Assembly: GCA_024103425.1 (NCBI GenBank)
Contig: JAGFIS010000011.1
Coordinates: 62,001-126,000, forward strand
From: Chitinophagaceae bacterium
GTDB taxonomy: Bacteria > Bacteroidota > Bacteroidia > Chitinophagales > Chitinophagaceae
DNA: 64,000 bases
Reading direction: 5' to 3'
Positions 26,364 through 35,885 of the stretch are shown here, one piece after another. Made by a program: the position numbers and the translations under genes. The notes beneath the pieces are model-generated. The model did no database searches. It worked only from the letters and a program-made list of their open reading frames with translations, and was not told the origin of the DNA. The stretch's first letter is position 1. The number at the start of each line of letters is the position of its first letter.

Positions 26364-28217
26364 TTATAACGGGCACTCCAGCCTGACGGATGTGCCTTTT
26401 CCTTTTTCTGACCGGATGACTACAGACCCGCCCACCTGTACCGCACGGCTTTGCATATTCCTGAGGCCGTTCCCCTGCCTCACTTCTTCGGGATCAAAGC
26501 CTTTGCCGTTGTCGCTGATACTCATAGCCAGAAAGTTTTTTCGCGTACCATCAAAAGACACATCCAGCCGGGAGGCCTCGCTGTACTTGCCTGCATTATT
26601 CACTGCTTCTTTAAAAATCAGAAAGATATTTTTCCGTTTATCGGCAGTTGAAATCTGCACGTCAGGTAACACCGGCTCTGCAAACGACAGCTCGATATTC
26701 TGTGGTTCACATATCTCTGTGGCAAACTCGCGCATGCGCGACAGCATACTCTCAAAGTTATCATTAGCCGGGTTAATCGACCATACAATGTCGCTCATTC
26801 CATCGAGTGTTATTTGTGTTTGGTGTCTGATCTTTTTCAGGTATTCTTTCACTGCCCCGGGATCTTCACTTTTGGCCAGTGCGATACGGCTGTTGATATC
26901 GATACTCGATAATACTGATCCCATATCGTCGTGAAGATCGCTTGCTATGCGGTTGCGCAATGTTTGTTGTTCCAGTTTGCGCTTGTCTCTTGCACGGGTA
27001 AGCAGCAGCCATCCTATGACCACAGCCGTCAGGAATAGTATTATAAAGATATATTGCACCAGCCGCACTCTTCTGTTTTGAGCTTCGCCTAACTGGTTCT
27101 GAGTTTTCAGGAGCAATATCTGTTGTTCTTTTTTCTCTGATTCATATTTTTCTTGCAGGTCATTTGATTGGGCTATCTGTCTCTGTAAACCGATTTCGTC
27201 CTTTAGGTTGGCCGACACCTCCAGATACTGATAAGCCTTTTTCCAGTTACCCGATTGACGGTACAAGTCTGACAACGTTTCAGAAATATCATACTGGAAG
27301 TTGATGATGTGGAGCGAGTCGTTCATGTTAAATGCCTGTAGCAGATATTTCTCAGCCTGCTCCGTTTCTCCTAATGCCTTGTAGGCCTTGCCGACACAAT
27401 AGGCCTCATAAGCCAGGTCTTCGCCGGTATGATTTTTTTCCAGCGTTGCATAGGCTTTCTTATAATTATCTAATGCTTCGCGGTACTGCTTCAGGTCAAA
27501 GTAAGATTCTCCTAAATGTTCGTGAAACATAGCAAGTTGGTAGGGACTGTTGAGCAGAGTTCTGATGGTATTTTCATTTCTTTTCAATAAGGCGAGGCTG
27601 CTATCGGGTTGGTTTATAATGCGATACATGATGCTGAGTGAGTACACTGCATCGGTGTATTCGCTGAGGTTGCCTTTTTTCCTGAAGCTTTCCATGGCTT
27701 CCAGATGGTATGCCAGAGATTTATCATAATCATCAGTCTTCTTATACACAACGCCGAGCCACATTTTTACCTGAGGTTCCCATGGCGATGAAGGATGTGT
27801 CTGCAGCATGGAGTCAGCTTCCATCAGGAGTTGAGTGGCTTGTACTAACTGCGATTTTCTGATGTAGATATCCGACAGGTTGATGATGGAGTAAATGATA
27901 TCATCAGTCCGGTTGTCTTTGATAAATAATTGTTTTGCGGCTTCGAGAAAATGAAGTGCAGAGTCGAGGTTGCCCTTCTGCCGATAGGCGATACCTGACA
28001 TAAGATGGGCCAACGCTTCATCACCAGCTGTCTCTTTCCGGTTCAGAAGATTACTTGCATACCGGATGGCAGAGTCGGGGTGATGTTTTGCAAGGCTGGT
28101 CAGATTGGCTTCTATCGCTGAGTCGATGATACTCTTGTTCCGGCCGGGAAGCTGTGCCAACAGCATAGAAGGAAAAGCGAGAAGCCATAATAATATAAAA
28201 GCCTTGCTGTGATGCAT
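26364..28217 (-). CDS. TPR sensor histidine kinase (HisKA_3 type)
   Basis: A 617-residue sensor kinase. A signal peptide (to about residue 22) is followed by a periplasmic TPR array of roughly six repeats (residues 30-345), one transmembrane helix (about 387-407), a short coiled region, and the kinase core. The phosphoacceptor His429 is in SDLHDDMGSVLSS, the N-box in FKEAVNNAGKYS and the G1/G2 glycine motifs in DNGKGFDPEE and GNGLRNM. TPR-type sensors of this architecture are common in Bacteroidota and pair with NarL-type regulators; the regulator gene follows after 56 bases. The signal sensed is unknown. Confidence 0.92.
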   Translation of the reverse strand: MHHSKAFILLWLLAFPSMLLAQLPGRNKSIIDSAIEANLTSLAKHHPDSAIRYASNLLNRKETAGDEALAHLMSGIAYRQKGNLDSALHFLEAAKQLFIKDNRTDDIIYSIINLSDIYIRKSQLVQATQLLMEADSMLQTHPSSPWEPQVKMWLGVVYKKTDDYDKSLAYHLEAMESFRKKGNLSEYTDAVYSLSIMYRIINQPDSSLALLKRNENTIRTLLNSPYQLAMFHEHLGESYFDLKQYREALDNYKKAYATLEKNHTGEDLAYEAYCVGKAYKALGETEQAEKYLLQAFNMNDSLHIINFQYDISETLSDLYRQSGNWKKAYQYLEVSANLKDEIGLQRQIAQSNDLQEKYESEKKEQQILLLKTQNQLGEAQNRRVRLVQYIFIILFLTAVVIGWLLLTRARDKRKLEQQTLRNRIASDLHDDMGSVLSSIDINSRIALAKSEDPGAVKEYLKKIRHQTQITLDGMSDIVWSINPANDNFESMLSRMREFATEICEPQNIELSFAEPVLPDVQISTADKRKNIFLIFKEAVNNAGKYSEASRLDVSFDGTRKNFLAMSISDNGKGFDPEEVRQGNGLRNMQSRAVQVGGSVVIRSEKGKGTSVRLECPL

Positions 28218-28422
28218 AAGTGAAATTACAATTTTATGGAATTTAAGAACAGTGTTATGTTTATGAAAAAGGCGCCATCAAAACCATTTGAAAAAAATCA
28301 GTAGCCGACCAAAAGAAAGTATTTACTGACTCTGACCTTTTTAGATTTTCTTTACCGGTGCTTTCTAAAGAAAAAGATATCCTTTTTTGTGCTACATTTA
28401 AGCAGCTAAAAATCAAGACGAA

Positions 28423-29607
28423 ATGAACAGTTCCAATCCTCCGCAGATGTCGAGCGGTATGCAATACCAGATGAAGATATATTTCGAAGGCACTCAGGGA
28501 AAGAAGCCTTCAATACCGGTGTCTTACGAAGAGTTGGAAGCAAAAGCAAAAGCTGAGCTGAAGCCCGAAGCGTATGCCTATATCGCAGGCGGTGCCGGTG
28601 GTGAGATGACGATGTACAACAACAAGATGGCTTTCAACCGCTGGCAGATTGTACCCCGCATGATGGGTGATGTTTCTACACGAAGTACGGCTATTGAACT
28701 GTTCGGTATGAAGCTACCCAGTCCTGTATTGATGGGACCAATTGGAGTACTCTCCATTGCGCACCCCGATGCAGAAGTTGCTGTGGCGCGGGCAGCTAAG
28801 ACATTAAGGGTGCCACAGGTGGTGAGTACTGTTTCGTCGAAGACTATGGAAGAGGTAGCTGAGGCGCATGGCGACAACCCGCATTGGTTTCAACTGTACT
28901 GGGGCAGGAATAATGAATTCACTCAAAGCCTTCTTAACCGTGCAGAGAAGGCAGGTTATAGTGCTATTGTAGTCACCCTGGATACGCGTGTATTTGCGTG
29001 GCGCGAAAGAGATATTCAAAATGCTTATCTGCCATTTTTGTATGGAATGGGAATGGCTAATTATTTTTCTGATCCGGTATTTCAATCGCTGATCGGAGGA
29101 GATGTAAAAGATGCAACTAAAGTGTCGATGGCTTTTGCAAATTGTTTTTCCAATGCAGCTACTACCTGGGATGATCTGCTTGCTTTGCGCAAAATGACCC
29201 ATCTGCCGATGATAGTAAAGGGTATTCAGCATCCCGATGATGCACAGGCTGCCATCGATCATGGCGCTGATGGAATTATTGTATCTAACCACGGCGGCAG
29301 GCAGTGCGACGGAGCTGTAGGATCTTTAGATACATTGGATGGTATCGTGTGCAGGGTAGGGGATAAGACTACCGTTCTTTTCGACAGCGGTATCCGCCGC
29401 GGTGCAGATGTCTTTAAAGCCATGGCATTGGGAGCTAAAGCGGTGCTGGTGGCAAGGCCCTATGCGTACGGCCTCGGTCTCGGAGGGGAGGAGGGAGTTG
29501 TGCAGGTGATGATGAACCTGCTGTCGGATACGGAGCTTACGCTCGGACTGACAGGCTGCACATCCTGGGCAGATGCTACCAAAGACAGATTGAAATATAT
29601 GGGGTAG
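28423..29607 (+). CDS. FMN-dependent alpha-hydroxy-acid oxidase/dehydrogenase (lactate oxidase family)
   Basis: A 394-residue (beta/alpha)8 flavoprotein. Family markers are the N-terminal YAYIAGGAGGE, LMGPIGVLSIAHPDAE, QLYWGRN, MIVKGIQHPDDAQ with the FMN-contacting Lys, the active-site VSNHGGRQCDG (His base and Arg), and DSGIRRGADVFKAMALGAKAVLVARP. It would oxidise L-lactate or another 2-hydroxy acid. It differs from the family standard in a Cys after GGRQ where Leu is usual. The N-terminal 25 residues are polar and poorly conserved, so a later start is possible. Convergent with the LOG-family gene. Confidence 0.88.
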   Translation: MNSSNPPQMSSGMQYQMKIYFEGTQGKKPSIPVSYEELEAKAKAELKPEAYAYIAGGAGGEMTMYNNKMAFNRWQIVPRMMGDVSTRSTAIELFGMKLPSPVLMGPIGVLSIAHPDAEVAVARAAKTLRVPQVVSTVSSKTMEEVAEAHGDNPHWFQLYWGRNNEFTQSLLNRAEKAGYSAIVVTLDTRVFAWRERDIQNAYLPFLYGMGMANYFSDPVFQSLIGGDVKDATKVSMAFANCFSNAATTWDDLLALRKMTHLPMIVKGIQHPDDAQAAIDHGADGIIVSNHGGRQCDGAVGSLDTLDGIVCRVGDKTTVLFDSGIRRGADVFKAMALGAKAVLVARPYAYGLGLGGEEGVVQVMMNLLSDTELTLGLTGCTSWADATKDRLKYMG

Positions 29608-29635
29608 GAGCCGGGATGGACCGGGTACCTGACCA

Positions 29636-30388
29636 TTACCTCTCAAAGAATATTGCCGATGGCTTCCTCGGTTTCATGTATTTCAGTCCGAATGCCACAA
29701 TACTTTTCTCCTTGATGTATTGAACAGCTTCCTCCACAGAATCTGTAAGGAGGAAGAGGTTGAGATCGTCAGGACTGATGGTACCCGCTTTCACCATAGT
29801 CTGGTTGTGCTCCATCAGTTTCTCATAGAATTCTTTATCGAAGATGATGATGGGAAACTCTGCAATCTTACGGGTCTGGATAAGAGTGATGGATTCAAAA
29901 AACTCATCGAGTGTCCCGAATCCTCCGGGCATTACCACAAAGGCATAAGAGTATTTAATCAGCAATACTTTTCTTATAAAGAAATATTTAATGGTCACCC
30001 ATTTATCGAGGTAAGAATTGTGTGTCTGCTCGTGTGGTAATTCAATATTACACCCTACACTTTTACCCCCTACATCCTTCGCACCGCGGTTAGCTGCTTC
30101 CATCACTCCCGGACCTCCGCCGGTCATAATTGTGAACCCGAGCTCTGCGATTTTTCCGGAGAGCCTTCTCGTTTGTTTATACACCGGATGGTTTTCGTCG
30201 AACCGCGCAGAACCGAATATCGTCACACAGGGTCCGACAAAATGGAGTCCTCTGAAACCTTTTACGAATTCATGGATCACACTAACAGTATATTTAAACT
30301 CAGCCCACCTGCTTTGCGGGCCCTCCAGAAAACGGATTTCGTTACGGAGTCTCGGGCTTTTCACCCCTTTTAAAATCTCTTTACTCAT
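29636..30388 (-). CDS. LOG-family (TIGR00730) nucleoside-5'-monophosphate phosphoribohydrolase-like protein
   Basis: A 250-residue Rossmann-fold protein of the lysine-decarboxylase-like/LOG family. It has VTIFGSARF, the conserved TGGGPGVMEAANRGA and the catalytic PGGFGTLDEFFE. Known members release adenine or cytokinin bases from nucleotide monophosphates, or act as pyrimidine/purine 5'-nucleotide nucleosidases. I chose ATG 30388 (MSKEILKG) because the extra upstream frame to 30472 has no family resemblance. Actual substrate is unknown. Confidence 0.85.
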   Translation of the reverse strand: MSKEILKGVKSPRLRNEIRFLEGPQSRWAEFKYTVSVIHEFVKGFRGLHFVGPCVTIFGSARFDENHPVYKQTRRLSGKIAELGFTIMTGGGPGVMEAANRGAKDVGGKSVGCNIELPHEQTHNSYLDKWVTIKYFFIRKVLLIKYSYAFVVMPGGFGTLDEFFESITLIQTRKIAEFPIIIFDKEFYEKLMEHNQTMVKAGTISPDDLNLFLLTDSVEEAVQYIKEKSIVAFGLKYMKPRKPSAIFFER

Positions 30389-30616
30389 TTTTCTTGTGTT
30401 ATAATTATCTGTTTTTCGGGTTCTATTCCAGGGTTTTTTGGCAAACCCCTTCAAAAACAGTGAGATGCTCAAAATAAAAATAATTCGGGGGTTTTAAGAG
30501 AATATCGCCGCTTTTTTATGTGAAAATTCCGGAATCTTGTGGTGCCGGTATGGGGTATCCGAAGGTTATAAGTGAGAAGAGAATGTAATATACAAGGGAT
30601 AAAGACAAAAAAATGG

Positions 30617-30624
30617 TACCTTTG
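30617..30624 (+). promoter_or_regulatory. candidate -7 element TACCTTTG
   Basis: TACCTTTG matches TAnnTTTG exactly and lies 38 bases before the half-size glycogen-synthase-like gene. No clear TTG at the -33 position. Confidence 0.45.
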
Positions 30625-30662
30625 CAACTTTAAATTTTGAATCGGACTAATTAAAATTCTGA

Positions 30663-31478
30663 ATGTCATCTAAAAAGAGAATCCTGTTTATTGCGAGTGA
30701 AATGTCTCCTTACCTCGAGATAACCGAATTTGCAGAAATAGTGAATAAACTGGCGATTAAGAGTAATGAATCGGGAATGGAAGTACGCTGCATAATGCCT
30801 CGTTTTGGTATGATCAATGAGCGGCGGCACAGACTTCATGAAGTGGTAAGGCTTTCAGGAATTAATATCAGTGTGGGTGGCGATGATTATCCTTTAATAA
30901 TAAAAGTAGCCTCTCTACCCAATGCCAGATTACAGGTATATTTTCTGGATAACGAAGAGCTTTTTAAAAGAAAAACATTGTTCCACGACCAGCAAGGGAA
31001 GTGGTTTGACGATAATGCACTCAGAACTGTACTCTTCAGCAAAGGTGCCTTGGAAACTGTGAAAAAATTCGGATGGCCTCCCGATATCGTTCATTGCAGT
31101 GGCTGGATGACAGGCCTGATTCCGATGTTCATCAGAACTGCATACAAGAAGGAGCCCGTTTTCAGCAACTGTAAAGTAGTATTCACAATTGGGCAGAATA
31201 CATTTAAAGATAAAATGGCTGCAGATCTCAAGAAACTGGCTGTTATCAGTCCGAACATCAAAGACAAAGACTTAGAACCATTCAAAGATGGTAATAATAC
31301 AGCGATGTTCAGAGGTGGTGCCCACTATGCCGATGCCATCACTTTCGGTGCGGACGATGTAGATAAAAAGTTGGCAGAAGAATTCTCTAAAGTGCGTGGC
31401 AAGAAGGTTTTGAAGTATGTAGAAGATTCTGATTTAACAGACTATTTACAATTGTATAACGACCTTGCTTTCAAATAA
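30663..31478 (+). CDS. half-size glycogen/starch synthase-like protein (N-terminal domain only)
   Basis: A 271-residue protein matching the N-terminal Rossmann half of GT5 glycogen synthases: KRILFIASEMSPYLEITEFAEIVNKLA, VRCIMPRFGMINERRH, FSKGALETVKKFGWPPDIVHCSGWMTGLIP. The KxGGL ADP-binding motif is replaced by EIVNKL, and the C-terminal glycosyltransferase half is absent, so catalysis is unlikely. In Bacteroidota such proteins commonly sit just upstream of a DUF4270 lipoprotein gene, as here (26-base gap). A regulatory or structural role in envelope polysaccharide handling is a guess. A full-length glgA exists at 7 kb. Confidence 0.8.
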   Translation: MSSKKRILFIASEMSPYLEITEFAEIVNKLAIKSNESGMEVRCIMPRFGMINERRHRLHEVVRLSGINISVGGDDYPLIIKVASLPNARLQVYFLDNEELFKRKTLFHDQQGKWFDDNALRTVLFSKGALETVKKFGWPPDIVHCSGWMTGLIPMFIRTAYKKEPVFSNCKVVFTIGQNTFKDKMAADLKKLAVISPNIKDKDLEPFKDGNNTAMFRGGAHYADAITFGADDVDKKLAEEFSKVRGKKVLKYVEDSDLTDYLQLYNDLAFK

Positions 31479-31504
31479 ATCCTACCTCTTTTTTATACAA
31501 ACCA

Positions 31505-32944
31505 GTGAGTGTGATTAGATTCCATAGCAAAGCACCGGTATTCCTGATGCTCCTTGCAATTTTGTATGCATCCTGTACGAAGATAGATACAACCGGTGTA
31601 GGATCTGGATTGATTCCCGGTGTTGACAATATAGGCACTTTTGATACAACCCTGAACATCATTGCCAATACAGTCGATGATGTTAATGCTTGCGACTCGG
31701 GCATCAGCCGTAATGATCTTCAAACAGTGGGTATTATTGAAGATAATGTGCAGTTTGGAAGCTCGAAAGCAGAAATGTATTTCGGCCTGAAGCCCAGAGC
31801 GTATCCGTTCACCATTCCCGTTGCTGAAGGTGTAAGTGTGGAGGTCGATTCGGTAGTGCTGGTATTGAAATACACGCACAGTTATGGTGATACTTCTGTT
31901 CCTCAGAAGGTCAATGTTTACGAACTAGGCCGGCCGCTGCAACCGGATTCTCTTTATTCAACATGCGACAGGCAGTTGTTGGCCGTAGACGCAGAATTGC
32001 TGGGATCGCAAGAGTTTATTCCTGCCAGGCTGAAAGACAGTATTCATGCACTTAACGAAGATGATGCAGGGCAGCTACGGATTACGCTAAAAAAAGAGTT
32101 AGGCGAGTATTTTCTTGCTAATAAAGACAAACTGATAAATGACTCTGCATTCAATACCTATTTTTCAGGGTTTGCAATAATCCCCGATGAAACAGTTGGA
32201 GGGCAGGCGCTTAACTATTTTGACCTCACTTCCCCGGCTACCCGGTTATCAATTTATGCCAGAGCCACCGTAGATACGATTGTAGATACTATGGCGATAA
32301 ATATGACCTTTAATGAATACTCCGGACGTGCGAATTACATCGTAAGAGACAGGAAGTCCTCAGAAATTACACAGCAATTATCATTACCCGGGGTAGGAGA
32401 CAGCCTACTGTTTATACAAACCACACCCGGATCGTATGTGACGTTGTCAATACCCGGGTTGAAGACCCTGCCCAATATGGTGGTACACCGAGCCGAGATT
32501 ATCGTAGAACAGATTTACGATCCGTTGGTCACTCAGTTTAGAGTACCCAAGCAATTATTGCTGGAGACCCGTTTGCCACAGGACACGACCAGGTTTGTAG
32601 CCGTTCCGTGCGACTTCACAACGAATGAACTTGTAGCCGGATTCTCGAATTATGGAGGCGTTGCCAAGCAGGTAATATCAGGAGGGCAACAGGTGGCAAG
32701 GTACACCTTCAATGTCTCTCGTTATGTTCAGGGTATTGTCACCCGCGGAAACAAAGTCTATGATATGCGGCTCAGTGCGCCCTATTATTTCAGGAACGAG
32801 AAAGAGTATTTAGACGAATGCAAAAATGCAATCGGGCTCTTCTATTATCCGATGAATAGTCTGGGCGACGGGTCTGTTAAACTTGCAGGTTCTACACAGG
32901 GAGCGAACAGGATACGGATGCATATCGTTTACAGTAAGCTTTAA
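31505..32944 (+). CDS. DUF4270 lipoprotein
   Basis: A 479-residue lipoprotein with lipobox LYASC (Cys near residue 24) right after the signal peptide. The body matches DUF4270: a TGVGSGLIPGVDNIGTFDTT start, then a long beta-rich domain (VEVDSVVLVLKYTHSYGD, ending in a conserved RIRMHIVYSKL). Function is not established. It starts with GTG at 31505 following the half-size glycogen-synthase-like gene, an association seen across the phylum. Confidence 0.85.
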   Translation: MSVIRFHSKAPVFLMLLAILYASCTKIDTTGVGSGLIPGVDNIGTFDTTLNIIANTVDDVNACDSGISRNDLQTVGIIEDNVQFGSSKAEMYFGLKPRAYPFTIPVAEGVSVEVDSVVLVLKYTHSYGDTSVPQKVNVYELGRPLQPDSLYSTCDRQLLAVDAELLGSQEFIPARLKDSIHALNEDDAGQLRITLKKELGEYFLANKDKLINDSAFNTYFSGFAIIPDETVGGQALNYFDLTSPATRLSIYARATVDTIVDTMAINMTFNEYSGRANYIVRDRKSSEITQQLSLPGVGDSLLFIQTTPGSYVTLSIPGLKTLPNMVVHRAEIIVEQIYDPLVTQFRVPKQLLLETRLPQDTTRFVAVPCDFTTNELVAGFSNYGGVAKQVISGGQQVARYTFNVSRYVQGIVTRGNKVYDMRLSAPYYFRNEKEYLDECKNAIGLFYYPMNSLGDGSVKLAGSTQGANRIRMHIVYSKL

Positions 32945-32970
32945 GACCTCTTTTCTTTAAGAGTTGGATA

Positions 32971-33168
32971 CTACAAGAACGAGTCATCGTCCTGATGATC
33001 ACCTGCGCTGTGTTCATCATTTTTTCCGATAGGAAAAAGGCTGTCCACCGCACCGGCTGCCATCGGAAACTTTTGCTTAACAAAGGTTACGACAGTGCTC
33101 ATAATACTCATGCTTTCTTCTTTGGAAAGTCCATGCTTTTCCTGAAGCAACTGAAATAATTCTTCCAT
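32971..33168 (-). CDS. small acidic protein, function unknown
   Basis: A 65-residue protein, MEELFQLLQEKHGLSKEESMS at the start, an amphipathic helix through VKQKFPMAAGAVDSLF, and an acidic tail (DEHSAGDHQDDDSFL). Similar short helical proteins occur in Bacteroidota, but I cannot name a family. It starts 33 bases after the dps stop on the same strand, so it is probably co-transcribed with dps and may be part of a stress response. Confidence 0.55.
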   Translation of the reverse strand: MEELFQLLQEKHGLSKEESMSIMSTVVTFVKQKFPMAAGAVDSLFPIGKNDEHSAGDHQDDDSFL

Positions 33169-33201
33169 GATGTTGATTATATTGAGATTATTGCTGCAAG
33201 A

Positions 33202-33678
33202 CTATTTCTTCGCAAATGCCGAGTACATCCATACTAACTTCTCCTGAGCGCTGATATAATCACTCATCAGTGCGTTTGTTCCTTCATCGCCGGCATCAGA
33301 TGCCAAGTTAAGAATTTCTCTCTGCAACACTAAAACATCTGCAAACGATTTAAGGATGGTGGCAACCGCTTTTTCACCGTCAGATATTTTACCGGTTTCT
33401 GCAATTGATGCAATCGCTTTGTAATCGGAGTAGTTGTGAATGGGAGTGTAACCGAGGGTTAGAATTCTTTCGGCTACTTCGTCAATCTTTACAAAGAGGT
33501 CGTTATAGAGTTCTTCAAATTTTGCATGGAGTTCAAAAAACATATTGCCTTTGATGTTCCAGTGAAAACCTCTGACGTTTTGATAGAAGATTGAATAATC
33601 AGCTAACAATACATTAAGTTGATCAGCTAAATGAGCGGACTTCTTAGCGTCTAATCCGATGGAATTTAATTTTGCCAT
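33202..33678 (-). CDS. dps: Dps-family ferritin-like DNA-protection protein
   Basis: A 158-residue ferritin-like protein. The Dps ferroxidase pattern is present: FHWNIKG with the first His, then HAKFEELYNDLFVKIDEVAERILTLGYTP with the acidic ligands. Dps dodecamers oxidise Fe(II) with peroxide, store iron and shield DNA in stationary phase. The short N-terminus lacks a strongly basic tail of the E. coli type. The small acidic-tail gene follows after 33 bases. Confidence 0.92.
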   Translation of the reverse strand: MAKLNSIGLDAKKSAHLADQLNVLLADYSIFYQNVRGFHWNIKGNMFFELHAKFEELYNDLFVKIDEVAERILTLGYTPIHNYSDYKAIASIAETGKISDGEKAVATILKSFADVLVLQREILNLASDAGDEGTNALMSDYISAQEKLVWMYSAFAKK

Positions 33679-33756
33679 AGTTAATAGTTTATTTAATTAA
33701 TTGGAATTTTTGTATTCGTAGGCTCATTAAAGAACTTATAGCTCAGGTGGAGCCAT

Positions 33757-33787
33757 ACAAAAATACCGGTGCTTTTGACGCCGGTAT
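33757..33787 (-). terminator. rho-independent terminator of the M1 peptidase gene
   Basis: Read on the minus strand, ATACCGGCG and CACCGGTAT (genomic 33763-33771 and 33779-33787) pair with one G-T wobble around a seven-base loop and are followed by TTTTTG. It lies 30 bases past the stop of the M1 peptidase. Confidence 0.8.
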
Positions 33788-33816
33788 ATGATTCAAATCA
33801 TTCAAACGGATGATTG

Positions 33817-35691
33817 TTATTTTTTCCACTTGTTGTCGACAGGAGTGTAATCCATAAACAGTCCGCCGTCCACTTCTACTGATTCGATTTCTTTGCCGGC
33901 AGGCCATTTGAACACCTGGTCTCTGCCGGTTTTCCATACTGCCGGTGAATGATGTTCTCCGCCGACAGTCCCATCTTTAAAGGTAACCCTGATATCAAAC
34001 GGGATAGCGAAACCACCTTCGTTGTGCACGCTCAATTCGTAGCCTTTTGAAGTCTTTTTGAAATCGGTTATTCTCAGGTCGATATAGTTGTTTGTAAAGA
34101 ACCAATTTTGGAAGAACCAGTTCAAATCCTGTCCTGAACCGGCATTCATGGCATTGAAGAAATCCCAAGGAATAGGGTGTTTGCCGTTCCAGAGATTCAT
34201 ATAATAGTGTAGCGCCTTTTTGAACAAATCATCTCCCAGTAAATCTTTCAGAGCAAGGTAGCTCAACGAAGCTTTTCCGTAGGAGTTGCTGCCATAACCG
34301 GAGCCACTCACCTGGGTGGACATTGTGATGATCGGCTGGTCTTGTTCTGTTGAAGGGTCGGCGGTGTAACGCGCTACTCTGAAACTCTTGTAAAAGACGT
34401 CAGCATTGTCTTTCCCTTCTTGCTCTATACCTGCGAGGTATTCAAAAGTTGTAGCCCAACCTTCATCCATATAAGCATAACGGGTTTCGTTGGTTCCCAT
34501 ATAGAATGGAAAATAAGTATGCGCTACTTCATGATTCAACACCAGGCGGGCAAACTTAAGGTTGGGAATTGATCCGTCGTTGACCATCATCGGATATTCC
34601 ATATCTGCATGTCCCTGGAAAGCAGTCATCTTCACATACGGATAAGGAACACCGGGCCATTTGTTAGAGAAGAATTGAAGAGACTCACGCAGCCACCCGG
34701 CAAAGTATTTAAAATCGGGAGCCTTTTCGTTATATGCAGCTTCCGTCAGTGCCCTGCGATTTGTTTTAGCATCTACCACTACACTCGAAGCGTCCCACAG
34801 GTAATGCTTGCTGGAAGCAATACATACGTCGGTGATGTGGTTGGTAGAAAACTTCCAGGTATTCCAGTCGTTTTGAGCCGTTACCTTACCGCTGCTCAAT
34901 TCTTCAGCCGTAGCGATATGGATCACCTCGTCGGAGGTGTAAGATTTCTTGAGTCTGGCTGCAATCTCTTTCTGTAATACTTCATCAGGATTCAGGAAAT
35001 CGCCTGTTCCCCATACAACATAATCTTTCGGAACGGTTACCGAATAAACATAATCGTTGAAGTCGTTGTAGAACTCCTGCCTGCCGGTGTGGTCCAGCAT
35101 ATCCCAACCGTTATAATCATCGTACACCGAAATTCTTGGGTAAGAATAGGCGGCGTAGAAAGTCACTGAATCCACAATACCTTCTCTTCCGTCGACGGGT
35201 GCCATGGGGTAATTCCAGGTGATTTTTACAGTAGCCTTTGATTTAGGCAAGATTGGATTTTTCAACCTGACAGCACCAACTGTTCCCCAGTTTTTCGCAT
35301 CGACGTTGTTGTAATCTTCGCCATCCACAGAGAAAGACTCAATAACAAGGCCCGTAGTCATCGCCTTATCGGGCATATACCCCCCGCGCGGTGAATTCTT
35401 TTTATTGACGTTGTTTACAAACCGTATAGCGAGCGTTCTGAGTGTATCAGGGCTGTTGTTAGAGTACTCAATGGTCTCTGTGCCCGAAAGTATACCCGTT
35501 TCGGGGGTTATTTTAATCTGCATGTCATACTTGCCCTTGTTTTGCCAGTAATTCGGTCCGGGTTGGCCTGTAGTGCTCCGGGTGCCGTTGGCAATAGCTT
35601 TTTTGATATTGCGGGGTATATATAATTCCTGACCGTAAATGAAGGATCCGGTAAAAAGAAGGATTGCCGTGAGAAGAATGTTTCTGTGCAT
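33817..35691 (-). CDS. exported M1-family aminopeptidase
   Basis: A 624-residue zinc metallopeptidase with a signal peptide (cleaved after IYGQ, about residue 21). An N-terminal beta saddle domain is followed by a thermolysin-like catalytic domain. The zinc site is HEVAH (387-391) with the third ligand Glu410 in MDEGW. The usual GAMEN exopeptidase motif reads GHADMEYP (360-367), a common variation in Bacteroidota M1 proteins. It would trim peptides in the periplasm. Single gene, divergent from metK and ended by a terminator. Confidence 0.9.
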   Translation of the reverse strand: MHRNILLTAILLFTGSFIYGQELYIPRNIKKAIANGTRSTTGQPGPNYWQNKGKYDMQIKITPETGILSGTETIEYSNNSPDTLRTLAIRFVNNVNKKNSPRGGYMPDKAMTTGLVIESFSVDGEDYNNVDAKNWGTVGAVRLKNPILPKSKATVKITWNYPMAPVDGREGIVDSVTFYAAYSYPRISVYDDYNGWDMLDHTGRQEFYNDFNDYVYSVTVPKDYVVWGTGDFLNPDEVLQKEIAARLKKSYTSDEVIHIATAEELSSGKVTAQNDWNTWKFSTNHITDVCIASSKHYLWDASSVVVDAKTNRRALTEAAYNEKAPDFKYFAGWLRESLQFFSNKWPGVPYPYVKMTAFQGHADMEYPMMVNDGSIPNLKFARLVLNHEVAHTYFPFYMGTNETRYAYMDEGWATTFEYLAGIEQEGKDNADVFYKSFRVARYTADPSTEQDQPIITMSTQVSGSGYGSNSYGKASLSYLALKDLLGDDLFKKALHYYMNLWNGKHPIPWDFFNAMNAGSGQDLNWFFQNWFFTNNYIDLRITDFKKTSKGYELSVHNEGGFAIPFDIRVTFKDGTVGGEHHSPAVWKTGRDQVFKWPAGKEIESVEVDGGLFMDYTPVDNKWKK

Positions 35692-35832
35692 GGGATGAAG
35701 TTTTGAATGAGATAGGCTAATGTAAAAAAGAAAATCTTACCCTGCGCGGGAATAATTGATGAATGGTACAATCCTGAATGATATAAATGGCCGGGAATCC
35801 ACATTGAGTGGGCAAGACGATGGAAATATCAT

Positions 35833-35863
35833 TTTGAACCTTGATATCGAAGCTATAATTTTG
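35833..35863 (+). promoter_or_regulatory. metK promoter, TTTG-N19-TAATTTTG
   Basis: TTTG at 35833-35836, a 19-base spacer, then TAATTTTG at 35856-35863: a textbook Bacteroidota promoter. The metK ATG is 22 bases downstream, leaving a leader too short for a SAM riboswitch. Confidence 0.8.
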
Positions 35864-35885
35864 CGCACTAAAGATTTTAATAGAC

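Noticed and set aside
35692..35885. possible SAM riboswitch upstream of metK
   Set aside because: The promoter at 35833-35863 leaves a leader of about 20 bases, too short for any known SAM riboswitch.
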